A DNA stretch of 12,617 nucleotides, taken from contig DAOWMX010000033.1 in assembly GCA_030642885.1 (NCBI GenBank), positions 1-12,617 on the forward strand. Direction: 5' to 3'. The notes under the pieces are model-generated. The model had not been told where the DNA came from. It made no database searches and worked only from the letters and a program-made list of their open reading frames with translations. Both the position numbers and the translations under genes were made by a program. Each line of letters begins with the position of its first letter. Positions within the stretch are counted from its first letter, which is position 1. Below, one piece after another: positions 1 to 7,238 of the stretch. The DNA comes from Anaerolineales bacterium (GTDB lineage: Bacteria; Chloroflexota; Anaerolineae; Anaerolineales; E44-bin32).

Positions 1-1
1 T

Positions 2-637
2 GTTGTCCATGAGAATGGCGGTCTATTGCTGGTCGACGCAGTGACGTCCTTAGGAGGTATTCCCGTTCAGGTAGACGAAATTGGGATCGATGTCTGCTAC
101 AGCGGAAGCCAGAAGTGCTTAAGCTGCCCTCCTGGCTTGGGGCCGATCACGCTCTCACCCCGTGCCGAGCAGGTTCTTTCAGACCGTAAGAATCAGGTCG
201 CCAACTGGTACCTCGATTTGACAATGATCCAGAAGTATTGGGGGAGCGAACGAACGTATCACCATACGGCTCCGATCAGCGCTAACTTCGCTCTCTACGA
301 GGGGCTGCGCATCATCGCCGAGGAGGGACTGGAAATGCGGTGGGAGCGCCATCGCCGGAATGCGGAGGTCTTGTGGCAGGGGCTGGAAAACCTCGGAATG
401 GAACTCCATGTTCCCCTCGCCAATCGCCTCCCATCGCTGACGACCGTACGCATCCCCGAGGGTGTCGACGGGGCCCAGATACAAAGCCGGTTAATGATGG
501 ATTACAACATTGAAATCGCGGGCGGTTTGGGGGAACTTAAAGGAAAGGTCTGGCGCATCGGGTTGATGGGGTATTCCTCACGGTTGGAGAATGTGACCCT
601 GCTGCTGGCTGCGCTGGAGGAGTGTTTACGCACGTAG
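2..637 (+). CDS. Alanine-glyoxylate-type aminotransferase, class V (5' end missing)
   Basis: PLP-dependent class V aminotransferase. The family moves an amino group from alanine or serine to glyoxylate, giving glycine and pyruvate or hydroxypyruvate in the cytoplasm. The reading frame is open from base 2 and runs off the left edge, so the N-terminal half is absent; the TTG at 26 is internal. The visible part starts in the PLP site. The VDAVTSLGG segment carries the Asp expected to contact the cofactor nitrogen. SGSQKCLSCPPG follows, with the Schiff-base Lys at codon 113-115. Next come a YHHT motif (about 256-267), an EIAGGLG motif near the C-terminus and a RIGLMG motif whose Arg normally binds the substrate carboxylate. 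From memory the whole stretch resembles human AGXT closely. Serine-pyruvate or serine-glyoxylate specificity cannot be excluded. It ends with TAG, and the next gene starts 91 bases later. Confidence 0.92.
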   Translation, partial: VVHENGGLLLVDAVTSLGGIPVQVDEIGIDVCYSGSQKCLSCPPGLGPITLSPRAEQVLSDRKNQVANWYLDLTMIQKYWGSERTYHHTAPISANFALYEGLRIIAEEGLEMRWERHRRNAEVLWQGLENLGMELHVPLANRLPSLTTVRIPEGVDGAQIQSRLMMDYNIEIAGGLGELKGKVWRIGLMGYSSRLENVTLLLAALEECLRT

Positions 638-649
638 TTGTCGCTTATC

Positions 650-677
650 GGACGAAACATCTAATTGGACGAAACAT
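650..677. repeat. Pair of 11-bp direct repeats upstream of the small helical gene
   Basis: GGACGAAACAT occurs exactly at 650-660 and again at 667-677, giving a start-to-start distance of 17 bases. It lies between the aminotransferase stop and the next start. Two tandem copies this close could be a regulator-binding site or a chance duplication. No convincing -35 box is seen nearby; AT-rich -10-like sequences lie at 703-711. Confidence 0.45.
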
Positions 678-716
678 TCAAATCAAAACCCAATCATGTT
701 CTTAATATAAACGAAT

Positions 717-723
717 GGAGAGG
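717..723 (+). promoter_or_regulatory. Ribosome binding site that fixes the start of the small helical gene
   Basis: GGAGAGG lies five bases before the ATG at 729. A GTG at 723 overlaps this motif and cannot be served by it, so ATG 729 is preferred. Confidence 0.75.
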
Positions 724-728
724 TGATC

Positions 729-1103
729 ATGACGGAAGAAAAGAAATCAAATAGCGAAATTGGAAATGAGTTCGACAAGCTCGGCGAGAACATCCGTCAG
801 GCAGTCCAGGGCGTTTGGGAGAGTGAAGAGAGGAAACGAATAGGCAAAGAAATCCATGATGGCCTGATCGAAATTGGCGCAACCTTTACACGCTTAGGAG
901 ATGAGTTTGTTGAAAGCTCGGGGGTGCAGCGAGTGCGTGAAGAGGTGGACGATTTCAGCGAGAGAATACAGGGCGGTGATGTTGCCAAAAAGATCAACGA
1001 CGATTTGGTGAGCCTCCTACAGACTATCAACCAGAAACTTGAGACCCATGGAAAGGGACAGACGGAAGAACCTGCTGCATCCGAAGCTGAAGACGAGGGG
1101 TGA
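729..1103 (+). CDS. Small charged helical protein of unknown function (124 aa)
   Basis: I do not recognise a named family. The protein is 124 residues with no signal peptide, no membrane segment and no cysteine. Residues about 8-105 are rich in Glu, Lys, Asp, Ile and Leu with amphipathic heptad-like spacing, suggesting a helical bundle or coiled coil. The last 15 or so residues form an acidic, Glu/Ala-rich and probably disordered tail. A strong Shine-Dalgarno site precedes ATG 729. The gene lies 91 bases after the aminotransferase and may be co-transcribed with it, or may have its own promoter in the AT-rich stretch at 678-716. Codon use looks like the neighbours and there is one clean stop, so it is likely a real gene. 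A role in stress, scaffolding or membrane association would be guesswork. Confidence 0.8.
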   Translation: MTEEKKSNSEIGNEFDKLGENIRQAVQGVWESEERKRIGKEIHDGLIEIGATFTRLGDEFVESSGVQRVREEVDDFSERIQGGDVAKKINDDLVSLLQTINQKLETHGKGQTEEPAASEAEDEG

Positions 1104-1272
1104 ATTTTGTTAGAAGCTCTGTCAGGCATGACGGGTCTCTGCCCGATGTCATTCTTCAGGATCCCTTCGAGCATGCTGGACTTTGCACACATTCCAGTTT
1201 CTGCTGAGTAGCTGTTTAAAAAGTGAATGGGAGCACTCTGAGCGTCCTTCGACTGCATTTCATTCCGCTCAG
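1104..1272. other. Non-coding stretch leading into the tandem repeat
   Basis: No credible gene is seen. The last part (about 1243-1272) reads CCTTCGACTGC, then CATTTCATTCCGCTCAG. It shares the ATTCCGCTCAG segment with repeat units further on, and the 18-bp array begins directly after it, so it may be the source sequence. From memory it also resembles dispersed intergenic repeats containing CTTCGACTGCGCTCAGGATG that are common in environmental bacterial genomes; I could not check this. No good terminator hairpin is seen after the stop at 1103. Confidence 0.5.
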
Positions 1273-1614
1273 GATGCTCAATTCTCCCAGGATGCTCACT
1301 CAGCTCAGGATGCTCATTCCGCTCGGGATGCTCAATTCTCCCAGGATGCTCACTCAGCTCAGGATGCTCATTCCGCTCAGGATGCTCAATTCTCCCAGGA
1401 TGCTCACTCAGCTCAGAATGCTCACTCAGCTCAGAATGCTCACTCAGCTCAGGACGCTCACTCAGCTCAGGACGCTCACGCCAGTCAGGATGCTCATTCC
1501 GCTCAGGATGCTCAATTCTCCCAGGATGCTCAATCCTCCTAGGATGCTCATTCCGCTCAGGATGCTCACTCAGCTCAGAATGCTCACTCAGCTCAGGACG
1601 CTCACGTCAGTCAG
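1273..1614. repeat. Tandem repeat, 19 full units of 18 bp (minisatellite-like)
   Basis: Units start every 18 bases from 1273 (GATGCTCA plus ten variable bases) with no slippage through 1614; a degenerate partial unit follows at 1615. Four main types occur: A = GATGCTCAATTCTCCCAG, B = GATGCTCACTCAGCTCAG, C = GATGCTCATTCCGCTCAG, D = GACGCTCACGCCAGTCAG. The order is A B C A B C A B, then B variants starting AAT, AAT and GAC, then D C A A' C B B' D'. The first part thus repeats every 54 bases (ABC), and B-B'-D recurs near the end, suggesting segmental duplication. There are no unique spacers, so it is not CRISPR. Because 18 is three times six, forward frames stay open across most of the array without implying a protein. 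Confidence 0.95.
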
Positions 1615-1630
1615 GATGCTCTCGCCGTTA

Positions 1631-1642
1631 TTATTTAAATAA
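1631..1642. repeat. 12-bp AT palindrome after the repeat array
   Basis: TTATTTAAATAA is a perfect 12-bp inverted repeat between the end of the array and the Shine-Dalgarno site of the reductase gene. It could be part of a promoter or an operator. No matching -35 box is clear. Confidence 0.4.
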
Positions 1643-1684
1643 CCAAAGAAGAAACAATAATTCTCTGCAGTCGAGGAGGTTGGG

Positions 1685-2578
1685 ATGACAAAACGGATCG
1701 GATACATCGGGTTGGGCCTAATGGGAAAGCCGATCGCCAGGAATTTGATGAAGGCTGGTTATACGCTTATCGTGCATAACCGCAGCCAAGCTGTAGTCGA
1801 AGAGCTATGTCAAGATGGTGCCGAGCGCGCTGATTCTCCCCGTTCAGTCGCCGAGATGAGTGATGTCGTCTTCACAAATCTACCTGACACGCCGGACGTC
1901 GAGCAAGTCGTCTTCGGGAAAAATGGGATCATCGAGGGCTGCCATAAGGGGATGATCTATATCGATAACAGCACGATCAAACCCGAGACGGCGCGCAAGA
2001 TCGCGGCGGCGCTGGCAGAGCGGGGAGCGCACGCGCTGGATGCGCCTGTTTCGGGCGGGGATGTCGGCGCGAAAGCAGGGACACTGGCGATCATGGTCGG
2101 CGGATCCAAAGAAGCATTCGAGAGTGCCAGGCCTATCTTCGAGGCGATGGGAAAGACGATTACTTACGTGGGCGAGAGCGGCGCTGGACAAGTCGCGAAG
2201 GCATGCAACCAAATCATGGTTGCAGCCCAAATGGTTGCAATGGGAGAGCTTCTCTTGCTGGCAGAGAAGACCGGTGTTAATCCGGAGCGTGTGATCGAGG
2301 CCATCAGTGGGGGAGCGGCGCAGTGCTGGACTCTGGACAACAAGCCGTCGCGTCTCTTTGATGGGAATCGCTCCCCAGGTTTCAAAGCCTACATGCAGCA
2401 CAAAGACTTGGGGATCGTGTTGGATACGGCGCGGTCTTACGGAATGCCTCTCCCAGCGACAGCGGTGAATCAACAGCTCTATGAGGCGATGCTCCAGTTA
2501 GGGATGCGCGATCTTGATAATTCGGCCGTGATTGGTACACTGGAGGCAATATCTGGAATTCAGCTCACGAGCCGCTAA
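1685..2578 (+). CDS. garR: Tartronate-semialdehyde (2-hydroxy-3-oxopropionate) reductase, GarR family
   Basis: NAD(P)H-dependent beta-hydroxyacid dehydrogenase, 297 residues, the usual family length. GarR/GlxR reduces tartronate semialdehyde to D-glycerate in the glyoxylate-to-glycerate route. The N-terminal Rossmann motif is GLGLMG at residues 9-14. DNSTIKP lies at about 94-100. The substrate-binding motif DAPVSGG is at 119-125. GAGQVAKACNQ at 166-176 carries the catalytic Lys172 and conserved Asn175. The C-terminal helical domain has PGFKAYMQHKDL with Lys240, which fits the GarR branch. GAGGAGGT at 1673-1680 precedes ATG 1685 with ideal spacing. The gene stands alone after the repeat array and converges on the lut operon (57-base gap). 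3-Hydroxyisobutyrate dehydrogenase or another member of the superfamily is the main alternative. The nearby AGT-type aminotransferase favours glyoxylate metabolism. Confidence 0.85.
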   Translation: MTKRIGYIGLGLMGKPIARNLMKAGYTLIVHNRSQAVVEELCQDGAERADSPRSVAEMSDVVFTNLPDTPDVEQVVFGKNGIIEGCHKGMIYIDNSTIKPETARKIAAALAERGAHALDAPVSGGDVGAKAGTLAIMVGGSKEAFESARPIFEAMGKTITYVGESGAGQVAKACNQIMVAAQMVAMGELLLLAEKTGVNPERVIEAISGGAAQCWTLDNKPSRLFDGNRSPGFKAYMQHKDLGIVLDTARSYGMPLPATAVNQQLYEAMLQLGMRDLDNSAVIGTLEAISGIQLTSR

Positions 2579-2635
2579 GCTGGGAGGAGACTCAAAGCCT
2601 CGAACCAGAAGGCATTACGTGTTAAATTGATTTAT

Positions 2636-4672
2636 TCAATCTATTGTGAATACGACCAGCCGCTCCGGACCATGAACGCCGATGGTGAGGATCATCTCGA
2701 CGTCGGCAGTCCTTGAAGGCCCGGTAATCAGCGTGAGCTGGGATGAGGAAACGATCGCCTCTCTGCCTCCGGCGCGGATCCAGTGATCAAACGACGGATA
2801 AATGTCCTTTGCTCGAAGAAGCACCATGTGTGTCCGCGGCAGCAGAGACGTGAGGCTTGACAAACCCGCACCCGAGGGCAAGATGACTGTGCCGGTATCC
2901 GCAAGCCCGGCCAGGCAGGTCGTGAGACCCACTGGAGCTTGATCCAACCCCGCTAACGTCTCGTATCGAGTATCGCTATCTTCGGAGCGTGGAATCTCTG
3001 CTTCCAAAATCTGTATCCCCGCTTCTCGAATACGATCCATGATTGTGATTAATTCCTGGCTTTGCTCACCCCAACCGAGAATCTGATCGGTCTCGATCGA
3101 GACGAGGAATTCCGCGACTTTATGCGGCAGTTCCTCGGAAGAACAGTGTACGAATTCACCATCGACCCTCTCGACCTCCTCTTGGAAACGAACGATAAGA
3201 TCGTCTTGGAGCGGCTCAACCTCTTGTGTCTTTGTTTCCTGGAGCTTCTCGCCGTCTTTGGTTGGGCCATTCCCGGCCGGCTTCAGCCGGTGGAAGCGCG
3301 CGTGGAAGGGTTCTGCCGCGAGGGGCGGAAAGTCCCTGGACCTCGTCCAACCTGAGAGCGGTGGCGGTAAACGATAGAGCCAGCCGTCGCGGTTCGGAAA
3401 GAAGCGCAGAAAAAATGCGGCGACAGATTGAACCCGTCGATATCTTCCCGGGGAAGCCATCATCCAGGTAAAAAGAGGCATTCCCGCGCGCAACCAGGCG
3501 GGCTGGGGGGCAGACTTTATGTATTCTCCTCGAGTGCGAAGGAGCAGCTTGGTGAAGTCGATCCCTGCTGGGCAAACCTCTGTGCAAGCGCCGCAAAGCG
3601 TAGACGCTTTGGATAAGTGTCCATATTGCTCAATTCCGAACAAGCCAGGGGATATTAGCGAGCCGATCGGTCCTGGATACACGCTGCCATAGGCATGACC
3701 GCCAATCTCGCGGAATATGGGACAAGCGTTTAAGCACGCGCCGCAACGGAGACAGAGCAATGCCTCCTGAAGCTGTGAACGGTGCATCGCCAGGCGTCCG
3801 TTATCGACAAGGATGAGATGCCGTTCCTCGGCGCCATCCGGTTCGTCGCCGGCGCGCGGGCGCTGGATCAAGGATACATAACTCGTCAGATTTTGACCCG
3901 TCGCCGCGCGAGACAGCACCTGCAGCAGGACGGCCAAGTTCTCCAACGAAGGGACGAGTCGTTCGAGGCCCATGAGTGCGATGTGGACGGGGGGTAAGGT
4001 GGAGACCATTCGCCCATTACCCTCATTGGTTACGATGCAAACTGTGCCGGTCTCGGCGACCCCGAAATTCACCCCGGTAATCCCTACCTCTGCAGTCAGA
4101 AAATCCTTACGCATGACCCGACGTGCGGTTTCTGTCATCTCGGCGACGTCGGTGGAATGAGGGACATTGAGCTCGCTCGTGAAGGTTTTGGCAACGTCTT
4201 CCCGCAGCAGGTGGATTGCCGGAGTGATGATGTGCCCAGGCGCTTCGCCGCGCAGTTGGACGATGAATTCGCCCAGGTCTGTCTCCACGACACGCATGCC
4301 GGCAGCTTCAAGCTTTTGATTGACTTCGATCTCCTCGCTCACCATCGACTTGGATTTAACGATCAGGCGGGCATTATGCTCTTTGGCGATCTCCGCCGCA
4401 GTTAGAGCTGCAGCGTGTGCACTGAGGGGACCGTGGACCCGGATGCCGTTTTCTTGTGCGTTTTTGATAAATTGCGCCAGAACTTTTTCTAGATTGTCGA
4501 TCGTCTGCCGGCGGATCTGAGCGGCTTCCTGGCGCGTATGCTCGGGGTTTGGCAGCGTCGAAAACGCTCGCTCGCGCCCGCGCCCCCGCCGCTCGGCGTT
4601 CTGATCTAGCGCTTTCTGGAGTGTGGGGTTCGCCAGCGCTTCATGCGCCTTTTTAAGGAATTGCCGCCTCAT
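2636..4672 (-). CDS. lutB: LutB-LutC fusion: iron-sulfur and LUD-domain protein of 2-hydroxyacid oxidation
   Basis: Fused component of the LutABC complex, which oxidises L-lactate to pyruvate in Bacillus subtilis. At 678 residues it equals LutB (about 470) plus LutC (about 200). Residues about 55-290 form a first LUD domain with the signature ETGTVCIVTNEGNGR at 207-221. Next come two iron-sulfur motifs: CLRCGACLNACP with Cys307, 310, 313 and 317, then CGACTEVCP with Cys360, 363 and 367. The segment HAYGSVYPGPIG between them is typical of LutB. Residues about 440-490 are a proline- and charge-rich linker. A second LUD domain (about 490-678) carries DTGTVILPSGAGLSS at 592-606, as in LutC. The start ATG overlaps the lutA stop (ATGA, 4669-4672) and lacks a clear Shine-Dalgarno site, so it is probably translated by coupling. 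The substrate could be lactate, glycolate or another 2-hydroxyacid; the sequence does not say which. Confidence 0.9.
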   Translation of the reverse strand: MRRQFLKKAHEALANPTLQKALDQNAERRGRGRERAFSTLPNPEHTRQEAAQIRRQTIDNLEKVLAQFIKNAQENGIRVHGPLSAHAAALTAAEIAKEHNARLIVKSKSMVSEEIEVNQKLEAAGMRVVETDLGEFIVQLRGEAPGHIITPAIHLLREDVAKTFTSELNVPHSTDVAEMTETARRVMRKDFLTAEVGITGVNFGVAETGTVCIVTNEGNGRMVSTLPPVHIALMGLERLVPSLENLAVLLQVLSRAATGQNLTSYVSLIQRPRAGDEPDGAEERHLILVDNGRLAMHRSQLQEALLCLRCGACLNACPIFREIGGHAYGSVYPGPIGSLISPGLFGIEQYGHLSKASTLCGACTEVCPAGIDFTKLLLRTRGEYIKSAPQPAWLRAGMPLFTWMMASPGRYRRVQSVAAFFLRFFPNRDGWLYRLPPPLSGWTRSRDFPPLAAEPFHARFHRLKPAGNGPTKDGEKLQETKTQEVEPLQDDLIVRFQEEVERVDGEFVHCSSEELPHKVAEFLVSIETDQILGWGEQSQELITIMDRIREAGIQILEAEIPRSEDSDTRYETLAGLDQAPVGLTTCLAGLADTGTVILPSGAGLSSLTSLLPRTHMVLLRAKDIYPSFDHWIRAGGREAIVSSSQLTLITGPSRTADVEMILTIGVHGPERLVVFTID

Positions 4673-5400
4673 CGGAGTCCAGGCTCTTTCATGGCGATAA
4701 TTTGGGCGATATGTGCGCAGCGGATCGACGATCCGCGTCGGCGAAGGCCGCCTTCGATCTGTATCAGGCAGCTGACGTCCGCGCCGACAACGACATCAGC
4801 GTCCGACCTCTCGATGGCATCGAGTTTGCGGTTCATCATCTCGCTTGATATTTCAGCGTGGTCGATGGCGAACACACCGCCGAAGCCGCAGCAATCCGGG
4901 GATAATGAAATCACTTCGGCTTTCTCGACTTGCTTTAGCAGGTCGAGCGGTTGGGTCTGCACGCCGAGGCCGCGCAGGAGGTGGCACGATGGATGGTATA
5001 CGATCCGCCCATCAAACGATGCTTGAAATTCCGTGTGACCCAATACGTCGACAAAGAACTCGCTGAGTTCATAGGTGCGAGAGGCGAGCGCCTGAGCGCG
5101 TTTCTGCCAGGGAGGATCTTCACGAAACAATTCCAAATATTCTTTACGGATCATTAGGGCACAAGAACCGGAAGGGATCACAACGGGATCGTCTGATCGG
5201 GTCAGAATCTCGATTGTGCGCTTGGCCGAGCTTTTTGCATGATCGCGGTATCCGGCGTTATAGGTTGGCTGGCCGCAGCAGGTCTGGTCGGTTGGAAAAT
5301 GGATCTCCGCACCGGCGAGCGACAAAACTTCGAAGACCGCTTCGCCAACTTGCGGAAAAAGGCTGTCAATCATGCAGGTGATGAAGAGCTGGATGCGCAT
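4669..5400 (-). CDS. lutA: LutA: cysteine-rich-domain subunit of 2-hydroxyacid oxidation complex
   Basis: 243 residues, the usual LutA length, with two CCG (cysteine-rich) domains. The first contains TCCGQPTYNAGY near residues 40-52. The second contains PSCHLLRG followed by PDCCGFGG, motifs that in this family bind iron-sulfur clusters; heterodisulfide reductase and GlpC/GlcF use the same fold. LutA acts with LutB and LutC as a cytoplasmic electron-transfer module that oxidises L-lactate. AAAAGGA lies just upstream of ATG 5400 on the minus strand with good spacing, and a sigma70-type promoter at 5495-5522 faces the gene. It is first in the operon, and its stop overlaps the next start by four bases. 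No FAD-linked oxidase subunit (LldD or GlcD type) lies next to it in the window. Confidence 0.92.
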   Translation of the reverse strand: MRIQLFITCMIDSLFPQVGEAVFEVLSLAGAEIHFPTDQTCCGQPTYNAGYRDHAKSSAKRTIEILTRSDDPVVIPSGSCALMIRKEYLELFREDPPWQKRAQALASRTYELSEFFVDVLGHTEFQASFDGRIVYHPSCHLLRGLGVQTQPLDLLKQVEKAEVISLSPDCCGFGGVFAIDHAEISSEMMNRKLDAIERSDADVVVGADVSCLIQIEGGLRRRGSSIRCAHIAQIIAMKEPGLR

Positions 5401-5494
5401 GGATGTCCTTTTCGATGAGCGGTGGAGGCCCGCAGGGGCATATGGACCGGTTGGATTTATCCTCCGTCGCTATTCGCAACGAACCACGCTGGCG

Positions 5495-5522
5495 ATTAAA
5501 CGACAGGGAAAACTTTTGTCAA
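5495..5522 (-). promoter_or_regulatory. Sigma70-type promoter of the lutA-lutBC operon
   Basis: On the minus strand TTGACA (5522-5517) is a consensus -35 box, followed after 16 bases by TTTAAT (5500-5495), matching the -10 consensus at five of six positions. The predicted start near 5488 leaves a leader of almost 90 bases before the lutA ATG. No clear operator palindrome is seen in it. Confidence 0.7.
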
Positions 5523-5663
5523 GCTGGGAAAGAGAGATCAGTGTCACAATGGATTTCGCGCAAGCCCCCCGGGCTACTCTAGCTGAGGTGTTTCTCCGTC
5601 AGCGGCGAATGAAAAAAAGGTTATCATTGGCAGATCTTATGCAGGATAAGGTGAAGGTACGAT

Positions 5664-6317
5664 ATGGTTCACTTAGATGGGATTAAGGCTGTTATCTTTG
5701 ATTTTGATGGTCTGATGGTCGAGAGCGAGTCGATCGCTTATCAGGTTTGGTGTGAAGTGCTCGGTCAATACGGCAAGAATTTCACGGAAGAAATCTATCA
5801 CAATGTGATCGGGCGGGGGCCGTTAGAGTCGGTCGAGTATCTGATCGAGGTCCTGGGCCTTCCACTTGCGCCACAGGAGCTACTGGAAACCTACTGGTCG
5901 GCAAGGACGGAGAGGGTGTGCCGCGATGTCTCTCCGGCGCCGGGCCTCCTCGATCTGATGCAATTTCTTGCGGATCGGAACTTGGTTTTGGGGGTGGCCT
6001 CCAACAGCCCTTCGAGGTACGTTATCGAGGTGCTCGAGGTAATGGGGCTAGCGGTATATTTCGGTTGTGTTCGCTGCCGGGAGGATGTTGTTCAGGGGAA
6101 ACCGGCTGCGGATGTCTACCTCGCCGCGGCCGCGTGCCTTAAAGTGGGCCACGAGCGTTGCCTGGCGTTGGAGGATTCCCCCATCGGTCTGCAAGCTGCG
6201 TTGAACGCGGGCATGCGCTGCCTCGTCGTCCCAAATGAGGATCTGGAGGGAGAGGATTTCTCTGGAGCCGAGGGTCGGTTTAACTCTCTGAGAGAGGTGC
6301 TTGCTGCGTTGTCTTGA
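5664..6317 (+). CDS. HAD-superfamily phosphatase, beta-phosphoglucomutase-like
   Basis: Haloacid-dehalogenase-type hydrolase of 217 residues, acting on small phosphorylated metabolites in the cytoplasm. Motif I is DFDGLMVES with nucleophile Asp13 and general acid Asp15. An alpha-helical cap follows (about 18-85). Motif II is VASNS with Ser113, motif III is GKPAADVY with Lys146, and motif IV is LEDSPIG with Glu170 and Asp171. This is the pattern of the subfamily containing beta-phosphoglucomutase, phosphoglycolate phosphatase and sugar phosphatases; the substrate cannot be read from the sequence. AAGG precedes ATG 5664 with normal spacing. The gene is divergent from lutA and converges on the DUF89 gene with a 12-base gap. 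A phosphoglycolate phosphatase role would suit the glyoxylate-related neighbours but is only a guess. Confidence 0.88.
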   Translation: MVHLDGIKAVIFDFDGLMVESESIAYQVWCEVLGQYGKNFTEEIYHNVIGRGPLESVEYLIEVLGLPLAPQELLETYWSARTERVCRDVSPAPGLLDLMQFLADRNLVLGVASNSPSRYVIEVLEVMGLAVYFGCVRCREDVVQGKPAADVYLAAAACLKVGHERCLALEDSPIGLQAALNAGMRCLVVPNEDLEGEDFSGAEGRFNSLREVLAALS

Positions 6318-6329
6318 GATTGCTGAACG

Positions 6330-7238
6330 TCATCCTTGAATGAGTACTAAATTATCTTTATTAACCCCAGCTAAGGCCGCCATATATTCACATTTAATGC
6401 GCAATAGAAAGAAGAGTCTCTTATCAGCTATCGGCAACAATGTCTCGAAATTTCCTTGACCTTTGGAAAGGATCACATCAGCAGAAGCAAACAATTCCTG
6501 AAACTCTTCTGTTGTTTCGGGAAGGATTGTTCCCGGGTAGACGCTGCCGCTGGAGATCGTCGTGACCAGGCGATCAAGTCCTACCGCTTTGGCATCCTCC
6601 AACGTGGCATCGTTGATGATGGGCTTATCACGAAGGGCTGCCACTATATGCAGGTTCGAGTACTCTCGTTGTAACTCTTTAATAAAAAGCATATCAAAAA
6701 CAATCTCTCCGCTATTATCACAGATATAAAGAAGTGTTGAAGCATCGTCCAGCGCCTTTTTAAACGGCTCAATATCGTAACGAGCAAAGGGAATGTTATT
6801 AAGAGATTGAAGCTCTTTGGTCAGATTGATAGGACCCTGATTGATAGCTCCGAAATCTATGATATTTCCTGCTGCTGCGATCTGGAGGCCTGTTTCTAGT
6901 GGTGACTCACTGCCATCAATCTCCTTCTGAAAGTTCTCTGCATAAGCCAATGACAAGGTGTTGGATTTTTCTTTTACACTTGAATAGATGTCAAAATCAA
7001 GAGATTCACCAAGTTCTCGAATAACCGCGTCTGCCACATTACGAATAATATGCTGGACTAAAAGCGGAGTTGATTTAGACTTCTCCAGCCCTGCCTTGGC
7101 CACGGCGATAACTCGCTTGGTCTGCTCTTCATTAAGTTCTCCAAAGCGAGCCGCCGAGCGTGCCTGGTTGATGACACAGGAATAACAATCCGAGGCGATA
7201 CCAGTAAAACGTTTTTTATTTTCTGCAGAAGTACTCAT
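6330..7238 (-). CDS. DUF89 / ARMT1-like family metal-dependent phosphatase (AF1104-type)
   Basis: 302 residues from ATG 7238. Members of DUF89 are metal-dependent phosphatases proposed to remove damaged or surplus phosphometabolites. Family motifs are CDNSGE at residues 173-178 (Asp174, Asn175), IINDATLEDA at about 207-216 and SKGQGNFE at 258-265. An N-terminal DCYSC pair (Cys18, Cys21) and AAAGNIIDFG (about 122-131) point to the prokaryotic AF1104-like branch rather than the eukaryotic ARMT1 branch. A TTG four codons earlier (7250) is also open, but ATG 7238 is preferred. The gene is clearly more AT-rich than its neighbours: hand counts gave 32-42 % GC in three 60-base lines, against 57 % in the adjacent HAD gene. 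It follows the OsmC gene on the same strand after about 200 bases. The substrate is unknown. Confidence 0.87.
   Translation of the reverse strand: MSTSAENKKRFTGIASDCYSCVINQARSAARFGELNEEQTKRVIAVAKAGLEKSKSTPLLVQHIIRNVADAVIRELGESLDFDIYSSVKEKSNTLSLAYAENFQKEIDGSESPLETGLQIAAAGNIIDFGAINQGPINLTKELQSLNNIPFARYDIEPFKKALDDASTLLYICDNSGEIVFDMLFIKELQREYSNLHIVAALRDKPIINDATLEDAKAVGLDRLVTTISSGSVYPGTILPETTEEFQELFASADVILSKGQGNFETLLPIADKRLFFLLRIKCEYMAALAGVNKDNLVLIQG

Noticed and set aside
1273..1614. CRISPR array
   Set aside because: Repeats are directly adjacent with no unique spacers, and no cas gene is nearby.
1223..1642. 139-aa frame through the repeat (MLTQLR-type hexapeptides)
   Set aside because: Open only because the unit is 18 bp. 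There is no ribosome site, and unit differences are non-synonymous in this frame.
2636..4672. Several plus-strand frames opposite the LutB-LutC fusion (such as 3062-3355 and 4157-4405)
   Set aside because: They are shadows of a gene with clear domains and motifs on the other strand.
5563..5575. Short hairpin AGCCC-CCC-GGGCT as a terminator
   Set aside because: Five-bp stem with a three-base loop and no T run on either strand.
5372..5686. Plus-strand 104-aa frame between lutA and the HAD gene
   Set aside because: It overlaps the lutA start, contains the lut promoter on the other strand, lacks a ribosome site and overlaps the HAD start. The part from ATG 5550 is only about 45 codons and resembles nothing known.
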